Of a DNA stretch of 64,000 nucleotides, positions 1 to 9,599 are shown piece by piece (the first letter of the stretch is position 1; every line of letters starts with the position of its first letter). Origin of the DNA: Babylonia areolata. Lineage: Eukaryota > Mollusca > Gastropoda > Neogastropoda > Buccinidae. The notes beneath the pieces were generated by a model. It was not told the DNA's origin and did no database searches. It was given only the letters and a program-made list of their open reading frames with translations. The stretch covers positions 4,810,010-4,874,009 of the forward strand of contig NC_134907.1 of the NCBI RefSeq assembly GCF_041734735.1, written 5' to 3'. The position numbers and the translations under genes were made by a program.

Positions 1-252
1 TATGTTTCCAAAGACATGACGTCAAATTCCAGGCATATTTCTCTTTAAAACTAACATAAAAATATTTCTGTTCGATAGTTTTGATTAACCTACTCGCGAT
101 CTTTTGCAAATGCTTGCTTGTACTCAGTCCACTAGCTGCCATGCCATGATGAATGAAAATTTGAATGTATGTGTGATCGTGCTAGCAAATGAACAGTAAG
201 TGCGCGTGTGTGTTTGTGTGTTTCAGTGTGTGGGCGTGAATGTGTACGTATG

Positions 253-253
<1 letters not shown>

Positions 254-319
<66 letters not shown>
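254..319. repeat. (GT)n microsatellite
   Basis: About 60 bases of uninterrupted GT dinucleotide, followed by an ACGT-rich flank. No gene is visible in 1-590. Confidence 0.95.
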
Positions 320-320
<1 letters not shown>

Positions 321-479
321 GTACGTACGTACGTACATGATAATGTACCAATTGTTCTTTTCATTGCTTTGTTACCTTTAATAGACTATTCCAGTTACTA
401 TTCTTATTCGTCGTTCTTATTATTTTATTTTATTTCATTTTATTTCTTTATTTTCTGTTTTGTGTCGTTCTTTATTTTT

Positions 480-570
480 ATGTTTCGTGTCGTTAAATGG
501 GCAGAATTGTAAAAAGGCCTTTACTATGCCTACTTCTTTACCCATTAAAGATTCAATCAATCAGTCATGC
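480..570 (+). repeat. Candidate retroposon 3' tail with (TCAA) end
   Basis: An AT-rich stretch ending in CCCATTAAAGATTCAATCAA, the kind of short-period tail seen at the ends of non-LTR elements and their SINEs. No coding part is attached. Family not established. Confidence 0.35.
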
Positions 571-593
571 TCCTTTTTTTAAATTTTTTTTTA

Positions 594-815
594 CTGAACT
601 ATTGTAAACAAAACAACAGAAAAACCCTTCGTGACTTGCCTCTACATGTCTGTGGTCTGTGCGCGGATCTGTTTTATCCTTTGATTATTTTATCCTTTGA
701 TTATTTTATCCTTTGATCTGTTTTATCCTTTGATCTGTATACTCTTTAAGTCAGTAAATCAGTCATTCTTTTGTACCGTCCCCTTTTAGATACAACTCAG
801 GTAAACACAGTTACA
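594..815 (+). mobile_element. LTR-like fragment (fossil), related to the LTR at 61,160-61,335
   Basis: Shares a block with the sequence just before the gag-bearing element near the right edge: both read ACTATTGTAAA, then GAAAAACCCTT, GCCTCTA, a CTGTGCG segment and a terminal block with TTCTTTT(A/G)TACCGT and a C-rich run. This copy carries an extra 17-base tandem repeat (TTTTATCCTTTGATCTG-like, about five units). No internal region follows, so it is read as a solo or truncated LTR. Diverged and therefore old. Confidence 0.5.
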
Positions 816-1000
816 TCTAGGTGTAATTTTTTTTGTTTTTTGGGTGGGTTTTTTTTTGTTGGTATGTTTGTTTTAGTTTTACAGTTCAGCAGTGGGCTGT
901 GTGAATGAGTTTTTATGAGTGAATGTGAACCAAAGTACTATTTATTTATCACCTTTTTCTTTTTTGTCTGAGTGCTTTAGATTGAGGGAGCTGAATAACA

Positions 1001-1249
1001 AAGCGGTCATACACGTAAAATGTTACATGTCTGTCTGAGCGGGTATGCGTGCGTGCATGAAATCTGACTGAATGACACAGGAAACGAATGATAAGCACCC
1101 AGTGGCAGCCGTCAGTCGGCTCTACCCAGGTAGGCAGCCTGTTGTGAAAAGGACCCCGTGTTTGTAAAGCGCTTAGAGCTTGGTCTCCTACCGAGAATAG
1201 GCGCTATATAAATATCCATATCAGTCAATCAATCCATCAATCAATCAAC
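1001..1249 (+). mobile_element. SINE type A, 5'-truncated 3' part
   Basis: Matches the 3' half of the complete copy at 13,575-14,094: CGGTCATACACGTAAAATGT, GGAAACGAATGAT, CTCTACCCAGGTAGGCAGCC, AAGCGCTTAGAGCTTGGTCT and the (TCAA)n tail. The tRNA-derived head is absent. Confidence 0.85.
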
Positions 1250-1348
1250 AGAATAAGACTTGTGTGGAAGAAAACTATCTGTACTCTGTGTTTGTGTTGT
1301 CTGGGAATAGCGAAGGCTTGAGCTCTTGACCACTTCCTTGGGGGTTGC

Positions 1349-1393
1349 GAGGGGGGGGGGGGGGGGGGGGGGGGGGGGAGGGGGGGGGGGGGG
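1349..1393. repeat. (G)n tract with few interruptions
   Basis: Nearly pure G over about 45 bases, in the intron after SLCO-like exon 3. It could form quadruplex structure on the plus strand. Confidence 0.9.
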
Positions 1394-1459
1394 TTGCGAC
1401 AGTTCTCGCCAATCCAAAAGCACCACGAGCCAAACAGACATAGACAGCACAGCCCTTAC

Positions 1460-1682
1460 CTTCCTTTAACATGTCACAATTCAATGACGTTTCATTGATG
1501 CCGTCACAGAGTTGGCCTCCGAAACTGCCAGCTGGTTTGGATGACGTCATACTGCTGACGTTGCCGGCGTCGTTCGATGACGTAGGGCTTGGTGCACCAA
1601 ACAGAAATTGCGGCATAGCGCAGAGGATTCCAGAAAGTCCAAACAGGATAGTGAAGTACCCCAAGGTACGTGGAATATGAAC
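1460..1682 (-). CDS. SLCO-like gene, coding exon 3
   Basis: A 223-base exon after acceptor ATCTTCAG and before donor GTAAGG, starting in phase 0 and ending in phase 1. It encodes a hydrophobic helix (LGYFTILFGLSGILCAMPQF) and a Ser/Gly-rich loop with two N-glycosylation sequons. The intron after it begins with a (G)n tract within about 70 bases. Confidence 0.85.
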
Positions 1683-2144
1683 CTGAAGATAGAAAAATGA
1701 GCTCAACATCATCTGTCAACTTGGGGCGATGTCATGTTTTTGTTTACGGAAATTTTCCATGTGACGTCAACTCCCTCAAGTAAACAGTGCTCTGACGTGT
1801 GTAATACACATCAAATATTTCTGGGCCTTTCTCAGAAAATGTTTTCTGGGACAAGAAGAAGCCAACGAACATGATGACGAAGGAGGGGGAAGAGAGATAC
1901 ACACAGAAAGAGAAGAACGAGAGAGAGATGGGGAAGGGAGAGACAGAGGGAGAGACAGGAGAAAGTGAGAGAGACAGAGAGAGAGAGAGGGGGGGGGGGG
2001 GGGAGACAGAGCGTGAGGAAGAAAAGGAGAAAGTGAACGTGGTGAGAAAGCGTGAGAAAGAGAGATTAGATTAGAAAGAGAGAGAGGAAGAGAGAGGGAT
2101 GGAGGGATATATGTATATGGAGACAGAGAGAGGGAGGGAGAGAA

Positions 2145-2196
<52 letters not shown>

Positions 2197-2679
2197 CACT
2201 TAACACTGAAACGTTTAGCTTTAGTGATAAGACAGAGAGAGGGGTGGGGGTAGAAAGAAAGAGGGAACAGATCGACAGACAGACAGAGCGACTATCCAGT
2301 TCTGGAGTTACCATGGTTACCTTAGAAGCCATGAAGCTGGCGAAGAGGATGATGGCGAGAAAACCCACGTCATTCGCGGCCATGATCAGTCCTGTCTGAG
2401 CGCTGTTGAAGCCGAAGTGTTTCTCCAGTGTCGTCACCTGCACACCATGAAGCGTGACGTCATCTTCTTTGGTGACGAAAGCACAGCTTCAGACTGCATT
2501 GAATTAATCCAAGAGAAGTTATCATTTCAGTGGGCGATATTAAAATGTTTATAATGTTACTGGTAGGTTCACATCTTTATAATAAAAAGGAAGACAATAA
2601 TAGAAGGAAAAAAAAAACCTCAACGGAAACAACTGAAAATTGTAAGGCGCTTTCACCAAGTGTGAAGTGAACAGACGAT

Positions 2680-2713
<34 letters not shown>

Positions 2714-2905
2714 ATGATGCTTACTTGATCCAGATTATAGAACAAAAAGGAAAAAGAAGATTAAAACGTGGGCATTTTCATTTCAACAAGGTACTGAAAA
2801 GTTCAGTTATCTTGACTTTTGACATCTAAGTGTGTGTGTATGAGTTTGAAAAGTTCATCAATGCTCAGGTTTCATAAATTCCTCATATACATACATATAT
2901 ACATA

Positions 2906-2959
<54 letters not shown>

Positions 2960-4308
2960 ATTATTACTTGTGTATGCATTCCATTCAGCTAATTAAACAT
3001 AAGCGTTGAATTTTACTATTTTACAATTCATGTTGAACTGTTCGTGGGTGTATCTGTAACTGAGACGGTTTCCATGACAAAAAAATCTGGGGTCATGTTT
3101 CCACACCTGTTATTTGTTTGAATGCACAGTGAAGGGAGCGTCACAGAACCGGGTGGAAACTTGTGTACGTTGTTTTTTTTTCAATGGGACCTTCTTCTTC
3201 CACGTTCGTGGGCTGCAACTCCCATATTCACTCGTATATACGCGAGTGGGCTTTTACGTGTATGATCGTTTTTAACCCGCCATGTAGGCATACATACTCC
3301 GCTTTCGGGGGTGTGCATGCTGGGTATGTTCTTGTTTCCATAATCCACCGAACGCTGACATGGATTCAGGGTCTTTAACGTGCGTATTTGATCTTCTCCT
3401 TGCGTACAAACACGAAGGGGGTTCAGGCACTAAGCATGTCTGCACAACTGTTGACATGGGAGATCGTAAAAATCTCCACCCTTTGCCCACCAGGTGCCGT
3501 CACCGTCATTCGAACCCGGGACCCTCAGATTGAAAGTCCAGTGCTTTAACCATTCGGCTGTTGCGCCTGTCTAATGGAGCCTAAAACTTCCTAGCTTTCC
3601 GATTTTTAAATGGTTTCCAGCCTCCTCTTTGTGCATCACCTTCATTATTCTGTTTGCTGCTGCTGTTGTTGCTTTGCCACTTTGTCCACTTCTTGTTTTC
3701 TCTCCAAAGTAAGGGTTTCTATTCTTACACAGTTCTGTGCTTGTTTTTATGTTGATGGACAAGCATGAGTTACTGTACTTGTATTTTTGGTTTTTATTTT
3801 CAACATTCAGTGCCCCATTTTGATATTCACTGACGACTTCACGTGGAAACCTGCATATCTCGATGGTAGAATATTACATGCTTTGCGTTTCACTTGTGAC
3901 ACTTGTCAACATAATCACGCAAACTGATGTAAAGGTTTTGTACCTTGTGCAAATGCTGTCTTGGATTGATCATCTTAATATTGTTTGACGAACAGCAACG
4001 AGTTGAGGAAAAGCAAACAATATCAATACTTATCTATTTTCAAAGAAAAAAAAAGAAGAAATGTGACCACACTGGACACAGTGACGTCAGTTCACCTGAC
4101 TGTTGACGTAAGCAATCAGAGTCGACGTCATCAGGGCACTTAAGCTGTAAACGCCCGTGAACATCGGCATGTTGGCAAGCCTTCTCAAGGCAGCTGGTTT
4201 GAACTTTCCGATTCCACATTGGGGCGTGTAGCCGTCATCACTTTCAGCGTCGGAGTCAGTGTTGCGGTCGCCATTTTCTTGAATATGTTTGGACTTAGAG
4301 GCCGCCAT
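1460..4308 (-). CDS. SLCO/OATP-family organic anion transporter, 5' three coding exons (partial gene)
   Basis: Membrane transporter of the organic-anion-transporting polypeptide family (major facilitator fold), which moves amphipathic organic anions across the plasma membrane. Three minus-strand exons join in phase: 4308-4096 (71 codons), 2437-2321 (39 codons) and 1682-1460 (74 codons plus one base), with GT-AG borders at every junction. Exon 1 has an acidic cytoplasmic N-terminus, then a CGIG motif and the family-typical segment NMPMFTGVYSLSALMTSTL (TM1). Exon 2 carries TTLEKHFGFNSAQTGLI and AANDVGF, the most diagnostic OATP stretch. Exon 3 holds TM3-like residues followed by an extracellular loop with NVSS and NETS glycosylation sequons. 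An in-frame TAG lies just upstream of the chosen ATG but sits in a CTTAG that could be a splice acceptor, so the start is probable, not certain. The remaining exons, about three quarters of a usual 650-700 residue protein, lie beyond the left edge. Family confidence is high; orthologue and substrate unknown. Confidence 0.88.
2144..2195. repeat. (TA)n microsatellite in SLCO-like intron 2
   Basis: About 50 bases of TA, preceded by a 250-base purine-rich GAGA region (1,900-2,140). Confidence 0.95.
2321..2437 (-). CDS. SLCO-like gene, coding exon 2
   Basis: A 117-base exon after an acceptor TGTGCAG, ending AAG before donor GTAACC, phase 0 at both ends. It encodes 39 residues including LEKHFGFNSAQTG and AANDVGF, which match the OATP TM2 region. 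Confidence 0.9.
2909..2959. repeat. (GT)n microsatellite in SLCO-like intron 1
   Basis: About 50 bases of GT. The rest of this 1.66-kb intron holds a poly-A run (2,683-2,710) and the type B SINE. Confidence 0.95.
3191..3571 (-). mobile_element. SINE type B (tRNA-derived head shared with type A, different 3' tail)
   Basis: Read on the minus strand it begins with a tRNA-like head containing an A-box-like AATGGTTAAAGCACTGGACT and a B-box-like GGGTTCGAAT. A body follows with GGGTGGAGATTTTTACGATC, CTGAACCCCCTTCGTGT and CACGTTAAAGACCCTGAAT, matching type A up to CATACACGTAAAA. After that it departs into a GGAGTTGCAGCCCACGAACG tail ending in (GAA)n. It lies in SLCO-like intron 1 in the sense orientation. 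Confidence 0.85.
4096..4308 (-). CDS. SLCO-like gene, coding exon 1
   Basis: Begins at ATG 4308-4306 (MAASKSK) and ends with CAG at 4096, followed by the donor GTGAAC. Phase 0. Contains the CGIG motif and TM1. The residues before CGIG are polar and acidic, as is usual for the poorly conserved cytoplasmic tail of this family. Confidence 0.85.
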
Positions 4309-4559
4309 TTTGTTGGTGCTTCTTGCTCCCTTGTTGTTGTTATCGTCGAGGGGCTAAGAGATAAAATGTCGGTGACGTAGAAATTAAGATCTCGAAAATC
4401 ATTCAGTTCAAACTTAGGTGATGGAATAGGCATTTTAAACAACACGAATTTGATCATTTAATAAATATGTAATATTATGCATTCCTTTCCACGTACATAT
4501 ATTCTCAGAAAATGCATATAAATCTTCCCTGAAAGTGTGTGTGTGTGAAAGAGACGGGG

Positions 4560-4597
<38 letters not shown>

Positions 4598-5430
4598 GGG
4601 GGGAGGGGGGAGACTGGTTTCATTATTTTCGAAAGAATTGTCATTATTACCACTATTATTTTGATTATCATTATTATTATTGTTATTATTCTCATTATTA
4701 TTGTTTTTGTTGTTGCTGTTGTTATCATTATGATCATTATTATCAGTAGTTAGGCCCAACACTCGATTTATATCACAGACTGACAAAAGTTTACAGTTGG
4801 GCCAACAGTAAAGTGAGAGCTGTATTATCAACGGTTTCTTCAGTGCAATGGGAAATCTTCTACAGCTTATAGTCTTTTGTGAAGGACTATGACTCTCAAC
4901 CTAGGAGGCAAAATTGCACTGGCTCTTAGTGCTGCAGCCTTGGGGGCTAGTTGGCCATTGGGAACACTTCCAACGCCGACTGTCCGAAAACCCTCTTGGC
5001 CGAGATCGTGGGGATGTAACTTGGGCAAGACACTCTCCACTATATTCTAGCCCAAATAGTCGGGACAGCAGCTGCCTCCTCTGCTGTTCTGATGGTCATT
5101 GTCGGACACGACTGACTATCATATATTGTTAGTAGTAGTTGGAGGAGGAGGAGAAGAAGCGGTATCATCATCTTCACTATCATCATTATCATCATCATTA
5201 CTATTGTTGTTGTCATCGCCATCATCATCAGAATGACCATCACCACAACCACACCATTATCAAGTATTCAGACACTTGTCTCAATTGACAGGATTCGAAA
5301 CAAAGTATACTTCTTTCTTCTGATTACATACATACATACATACATACAACCGTTCAGACAAACAATGGAATATCATCACAAACTTCGTTACAAAGATGCC
5401 AACGCTGAGCTGTCCATTCCTAGAAATAAA
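4309..5430. other. SLCO-like 5' flank, no gene seen
   Basis: Holds a G homopolymer of about 30 (4,563-4,594), an ATT-rich stretch (4,620-4,745) and a CAT-rich stretch (5,160-5,260). No promoter motif can be assigned with confidence. A possible 5' UTR acceptor CTTAG sits about 45 bases upstream of the ATG. Confidence 0.6.
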
Positions 5431-5746
5431 GATCCACATGGGTTCTATCATTTCAACGGGACTGTTATCCACATGGGTTCTATCATTTCAACGGGACTGT
5501 TATCCACATGGGTTCTATCATTTCAACGGGACTGTTATCCACATGGGTTCTATCATTTCAACGGGACTGTTATCCACATGGGTTCTATCATTTCAACGGG
5601 GCTGTTATCCACATGGGTTCTATGATTTCAACGGGGCTGTTATCCACATGGGTTCTATCATTTCAACGGGGCTGTTATCCACATGGGTTCTATCATTTCA
5701 ACGGGACTGTTATCCACATGGGTTCTATCATTTCAACGGGGCTGTT
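5431..5746 (+). repeat. 35-bp minisatellite, 9 copies
   Basis: Unit contains ATCCACATGGGTTCTATCAT then TTCAACGGGACTGTT, 35 bases, nine nearly identical copies with only A/G-type differences. There are no spacers, so it is not a CRISPR-like array. Since 35 is not divisible by 3, the open frames across it cycle every 105 bases and are incidental. Confidence 0.95.
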
Positions 5747-6427
5747 TTATTTTTACTTTAACAACGACGACAACAAAATCGAAAAAAAAAGCTAATTACC
5801 AAACAAGATAGCTAAACAGAAATCCAGCATGACTCCCCTTTGCAAGGGAAAAAAAGCAAACAAATCATTGAAACAAAAAAGAATGTAAAAGAAACCATGC
5901 AGTCACTGTTAATTTGCTGTTGAAATACACACAAAAAATAGACAAAGTTTATGTTCCAGTTACCTGAACTCAATGTCTCCAGTTCTGAATCTCTCTCTCC
6001 CTCTCTCTCTATCTCCCTCTCCCAGTGTCCTTCTCTCGTGCGAACGACAACTTTTCTGACTGTGACGTTTATGTCCGTAACACATGGATAGAGGCTCTCA
6101 AGCGCTGACCAATCAGAAGCCTCAAATTTTCTACACGACTTGTGTAAAGGGTCATCAGTTTTTCGCTTGTCATCTCCATACATAGGCGCACGCGCGCACG
6201 CACACACACACACACAAACAAACGCGCACACAAGAAAGTACATGGCTCCAGCTTATGCTTGTGTGTGTGTGTGTGCGTGTGGTGTGTGTGTGTGTGTGCA
6301 ACTCTTATCTGTATGTGGTGATTTCATGACAAATCTGGTTTCCAACCCCACCCCTTTCTCTCTCTGCTCTCTCTGTGTGGGGGTGGGGGGGATGTGGGTG
6401 TGTGTCCTCTGTCATCCATCTCTCCCT

Positions 6428-6486
<59 letters not shown>

Positions 6487-7190
6487 CCAAACCGTCAACA
6501 CTCTAAGTGTGACAGGCACGTTTTTGAAACAACAGTCCACTGGTATTATGACAGAGTTTGAGGGACAGTCACACACACGGCAACCAAAAAACAGCGTTAT
6601 TACATAGACTCACGTTATCTGCACACGTGAGCCAAACAGGCCACGGATGACAGAGCTAAATTTCAACATATTGACACACACGTTGTCTTGTACGCTTTAA
6701 CGCGGATCACCAGACTCCACGTCATATCCGTGACGAAATAAAACACCGTGACGACAAAATTTCGTAAGGCCTGGCATTGCCAAAGGCCTGTCAGTTCAAA
6801 GGTAAGGTGAGAATCTGGGAGTGCTTGGGCCCTGTCTAAATCCGTCGGTTAACTCGGCACACATTTTGGACCCGGTGCAACAGGCCGAACTATATCCCTG
6901 GCTGGTTCTTACCCCGGGTAAGAAGTAGCCTACGCTCCATTCCATACTCCTCCTGGCTGGAATATACCCCCTGTGTACACTTCACTCACGCAACCAGTCT
7001 GTATCACATTCACTTTAATGATGATAATGATGATGGTGATGATGATGGTGATGATAACAACAACAACATAATAATAATACTAATAACAATAACAACAATA
7101 ATAATAATATAATAATGGGAACTCATGTAACTCCTTCCAACGCTCAAGCCACTTTGCAATTAATGCAAAAGTGATGTGATGATGTTCGTC
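5747..7190. other. No gene seen; microsatellites and scraps of dispersed repeat
   Basis: Contains a (CA)n tract at 6,430-6,485, shorter CA/GT tracts around 6,200-6,300, an imperfect GACTCACG / CGTGAGCC hairpin at about 6,607-6,635, and TAA/CAA-rich sequence at 7,040-7,110. The stretch 6,830-6,960 (ACAGGCCGAACTATATCCCT, CCCCGGGTAAGA) resembles the repeats at 9,400-9,510 and 19,695-19,945. Confidence 0.55.
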
Positions 7191-7194
7191 AAAA

Positions 7195-7950
7195 AAGTGA
7201 TGTGATGATGTTCGTCCTTCGGATTCGAAGATGACCATGGCTTCAAGAGTCTGTAGGAAGATCGGTGGCTGTGGGTTCAGAGGTGACTGGTGAGCCCAGT
7301 CCGGGCCCTGAAGTCACGCCCACATGTGGGACACAAGTGACTGGGTGCTGTTGTGGCAGTGGATGCTGCTCGGGCCTTCCGCACAGCACGCTTTCGTTGC
7401 GCTTCGGTGATGCGCCTGGCGTCAGCTGCACGGGCTCCTGTGGTGATTATGCTCTGCCAAGCTGGACGGTCCAGAGCAAGTGTCTCCAAAGTGTTTATAT
7501 CGACGCCCAGGACTTTGAGGGATGCTTTGAGACAGTCTCTGTAGCGTTTTTTCTGCCGTCCAACTGAGCGCTTGCCCTGACACAGTTTTCCGTACAGCAG
7601 CTGCTTAGACAGTCGGCAGTCTGACATTCTGACCACATGTCCAGACCACCTGGCTTGGGCTTTCTGAAGGAGGGTACAGACGCTGCAGAGGCCAGCTCGT
7701 TCCAGGACTTCCGTGTCGGGGACTTTGTCCTGTCACCTGAGTCTACAGATACAGCTCTGGTGGAAGCAGTTGAGCTGTTTGGCGTGTCTGCTGTAGACAG
7801 TCCAGGTCTCGCTGGCGTAAAGGAGGGTAGTAAAGACCACTGCACATTAGACCTTCATCTTGGTGGTAGAGCTCAGTCGTCTCCGCTCCCAGACGTTCTC
7901 ACAGAGTCTCCCAAAGGCGGCGCTGACTTAGGCAATCCTGTTTTTGACCT
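7195..7950 (-). mobile_element. LINE 3' fragment, broken, with C2H2 finger C-terminus
   Basis: Minus-strand remnant of the same LINE kind as 37,320-40,090. Recognisable pieces are AFGRLCENVWERR, LLYASETWTVYSRHAK, QARWSGHVVRMSDCRLSKQL, GKRSVGRQKKRYRDCLKAS and the C2H2 finger CPTCGRDFRARTGLTSHL. Several in-frame stops and shifts interrupt it. One stop, at 7,277-7,279, falls where the related element has Arg in SHLRTH and looks like a CGA to TGA (CpG) change. The 3' UTR (ATGGTCATCTTCGAATCC) resembles that of the 37-kb element, and the end duplicates GACGAACATCATCACATCAC. 5' truncated. Confidence 0.85.
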
Positions 7951-8044
7951 TTCCGTCTATGTTCACACACACAGACAAACACCCACTTTGTATGCAATAT
8001 TACAACGTTTTAGCAGGATTTCACTATACTGTTGGCCATTACTG

Positions 8045-8975
8045 ACGATTACTTGCCACAGCTGACCACGACTGACCATTCAATCAAAATCTTCAGATTG
8101 CGTTGTTTTGTCACATTTGTGCATTATCAAGACGTCCTGGTTTTTTGTTTTGATTTTATTAACTGCAAACTGACCACTGCTGACCACTGACCACCACTGA
8201 CCGTTGACTATTGCCGACCACTGCTGATCACTGACAAACACTACCCAGTGATCACCACTCACCACTACTGACCACTACAGTCCACTGACGACTACTGCCC
8301 ACTGACCACTGCTGACCGCTATCCACTGCTGCCCACCACTGACCGCTGACTACTGCTGATCACCGCTAACCACTGACCACTACTGACCATTACTGACCAC
8401 TGATGACAATCATTGACCACTGATGATCACTGACTAATGCTGACCACCACTGACCACTGCTGAGCAACACTGACCGCCACTGACTACCAGCACTACTGAT
8501 CATTTACAACCGCTTACCACCGACCGACCAGAACCAAGCACTGACCACTATATACTGACCACTTATGACTACTGACCTCTGACCACTACTGACCACTTCT
8601 GACAACTGACCACCGCTGCCCAGCACTGACCACTGCTGCCCACCACTGACCACTAACTTCTGCTAACCACTGACATCACTGTCCACTAATAACCACTGTT
8701 GCCCATTACTGACCACTGCTGACCGCTGACTACCACTGACTACTGCTGACCACAATCACAGAGCACCACTGACCACCACCTACCACCGCTGAGAACCATT
8801 GACCACTATATACGGACCACTACTGACCACCATTAACCGCGGACAACTACTGACCACCACTGACCACTACAGATCACTGACCACTGATGACGACCACTGA
8901 CCACTACTGACTACCGTTGAGCACCACTACTGACTGCTGACCATTGACTACTGCTGACCACTGCTGACAAGCACC
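8045..8975. repeat. Degenerate CACTGACCA-type short-period repeat
   Basis: About 930 bases dominated by variants of CACTGACCAC and TACTGACCAC with period roughly 9-12. No gene can be supported in it. Confidence 0.9.
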
Positions 8976-9001
8976 CAAAAGTGTATGTGTGATTAAACAG
9001 A

Positions 9002-9265
9002 CATAATGTATGTTTAGGGGAACACAGACTTGGGGGAATACAGACCTGGGGGAACATAGACCTGGAGTAATATAGACATGAGGGAACATGGACCTACCAA
9101 AAACGTTTTTTGGGGCAATATAGACTGGGAGAACAAAGACCTGGGGGAACAAAGAACTGGGGGAACAAAGACCCAGAAAACGTAAATTTAGGGGAACATC
9201 GACCCGTGGGAACATAGACCTGGGGGAATATAGTCCTGTAAGAACTTGTAGCTGGCTGAAGGAAA
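9002..9265. repeat. ~20-bp degenerate minisatellite (GGGGGAACATAGACCTG-like)
   Basis: About a dozen diverged copies of a unit around 20 bases. The open minus-strand frame with repeated CSPR/LFPQV motifs is a by-product. Confidence 0.85.
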
Positions 9266-9334
9266 ATTTTGGGGAATATTGACCCCTCAAATTATGTGCA
9301 AAATAAACCGTTAAACCATCATTTCATGGAGAGC

Positions 9335-9393
9335 GCGCGCGCGCGCGCGCGCGTGTGTGTGTGTGTTTGTGTGTGCGCGCGCGCGTGTGTGTG
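9335..9393. repeat. (GC)n/(GT)n alternating purine-pyrimidine tract
   Basis: GC-repeat, GT-repeat, GC-repeat and GT-repeat in succession over about 60 bases, a sequence type able to adopt Z-DNA. Confidence 0.85.
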
Positions 9394-9399
9394 ATGTAG

Positions 9400-9510
9400 C
9401 CCAGGCTAGTTTATACGGGGATATATTCTGGCCTAGACCAGTACTTGGGGGGTAAACTCTGGCCAGGGAAAGATCTGGCCTGTTACACCGGGCAGCAGCC
9501 TTGTTTATCT
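9400..9510. repeat. Dispersed repeat fragment (CTGTTACACCGGG type)
   Basis: Carries ATTCTGGCC, GGGGGTAAACTCTGGCCAGG and GCCTGTTACACCGGG, which resemble blocks at 19,695-19,945. Class unknown. Confidence 0.45.
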
Positions 9511-9599
9511 GACTCAAGTTTCCTCGCACCTTACGTAAGTGAGAGGAGGAAGGGAGGGGAGCTGAGAATACGGTAGGTGGAGAGACAGAGGGCGAGGAT

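Noticed and set aside
5431-5746. CRISPR-like array
   Set aside because: Copies are contiguous with no spacers, and the surrounding DNA is animal. It is a plain minisatellite.
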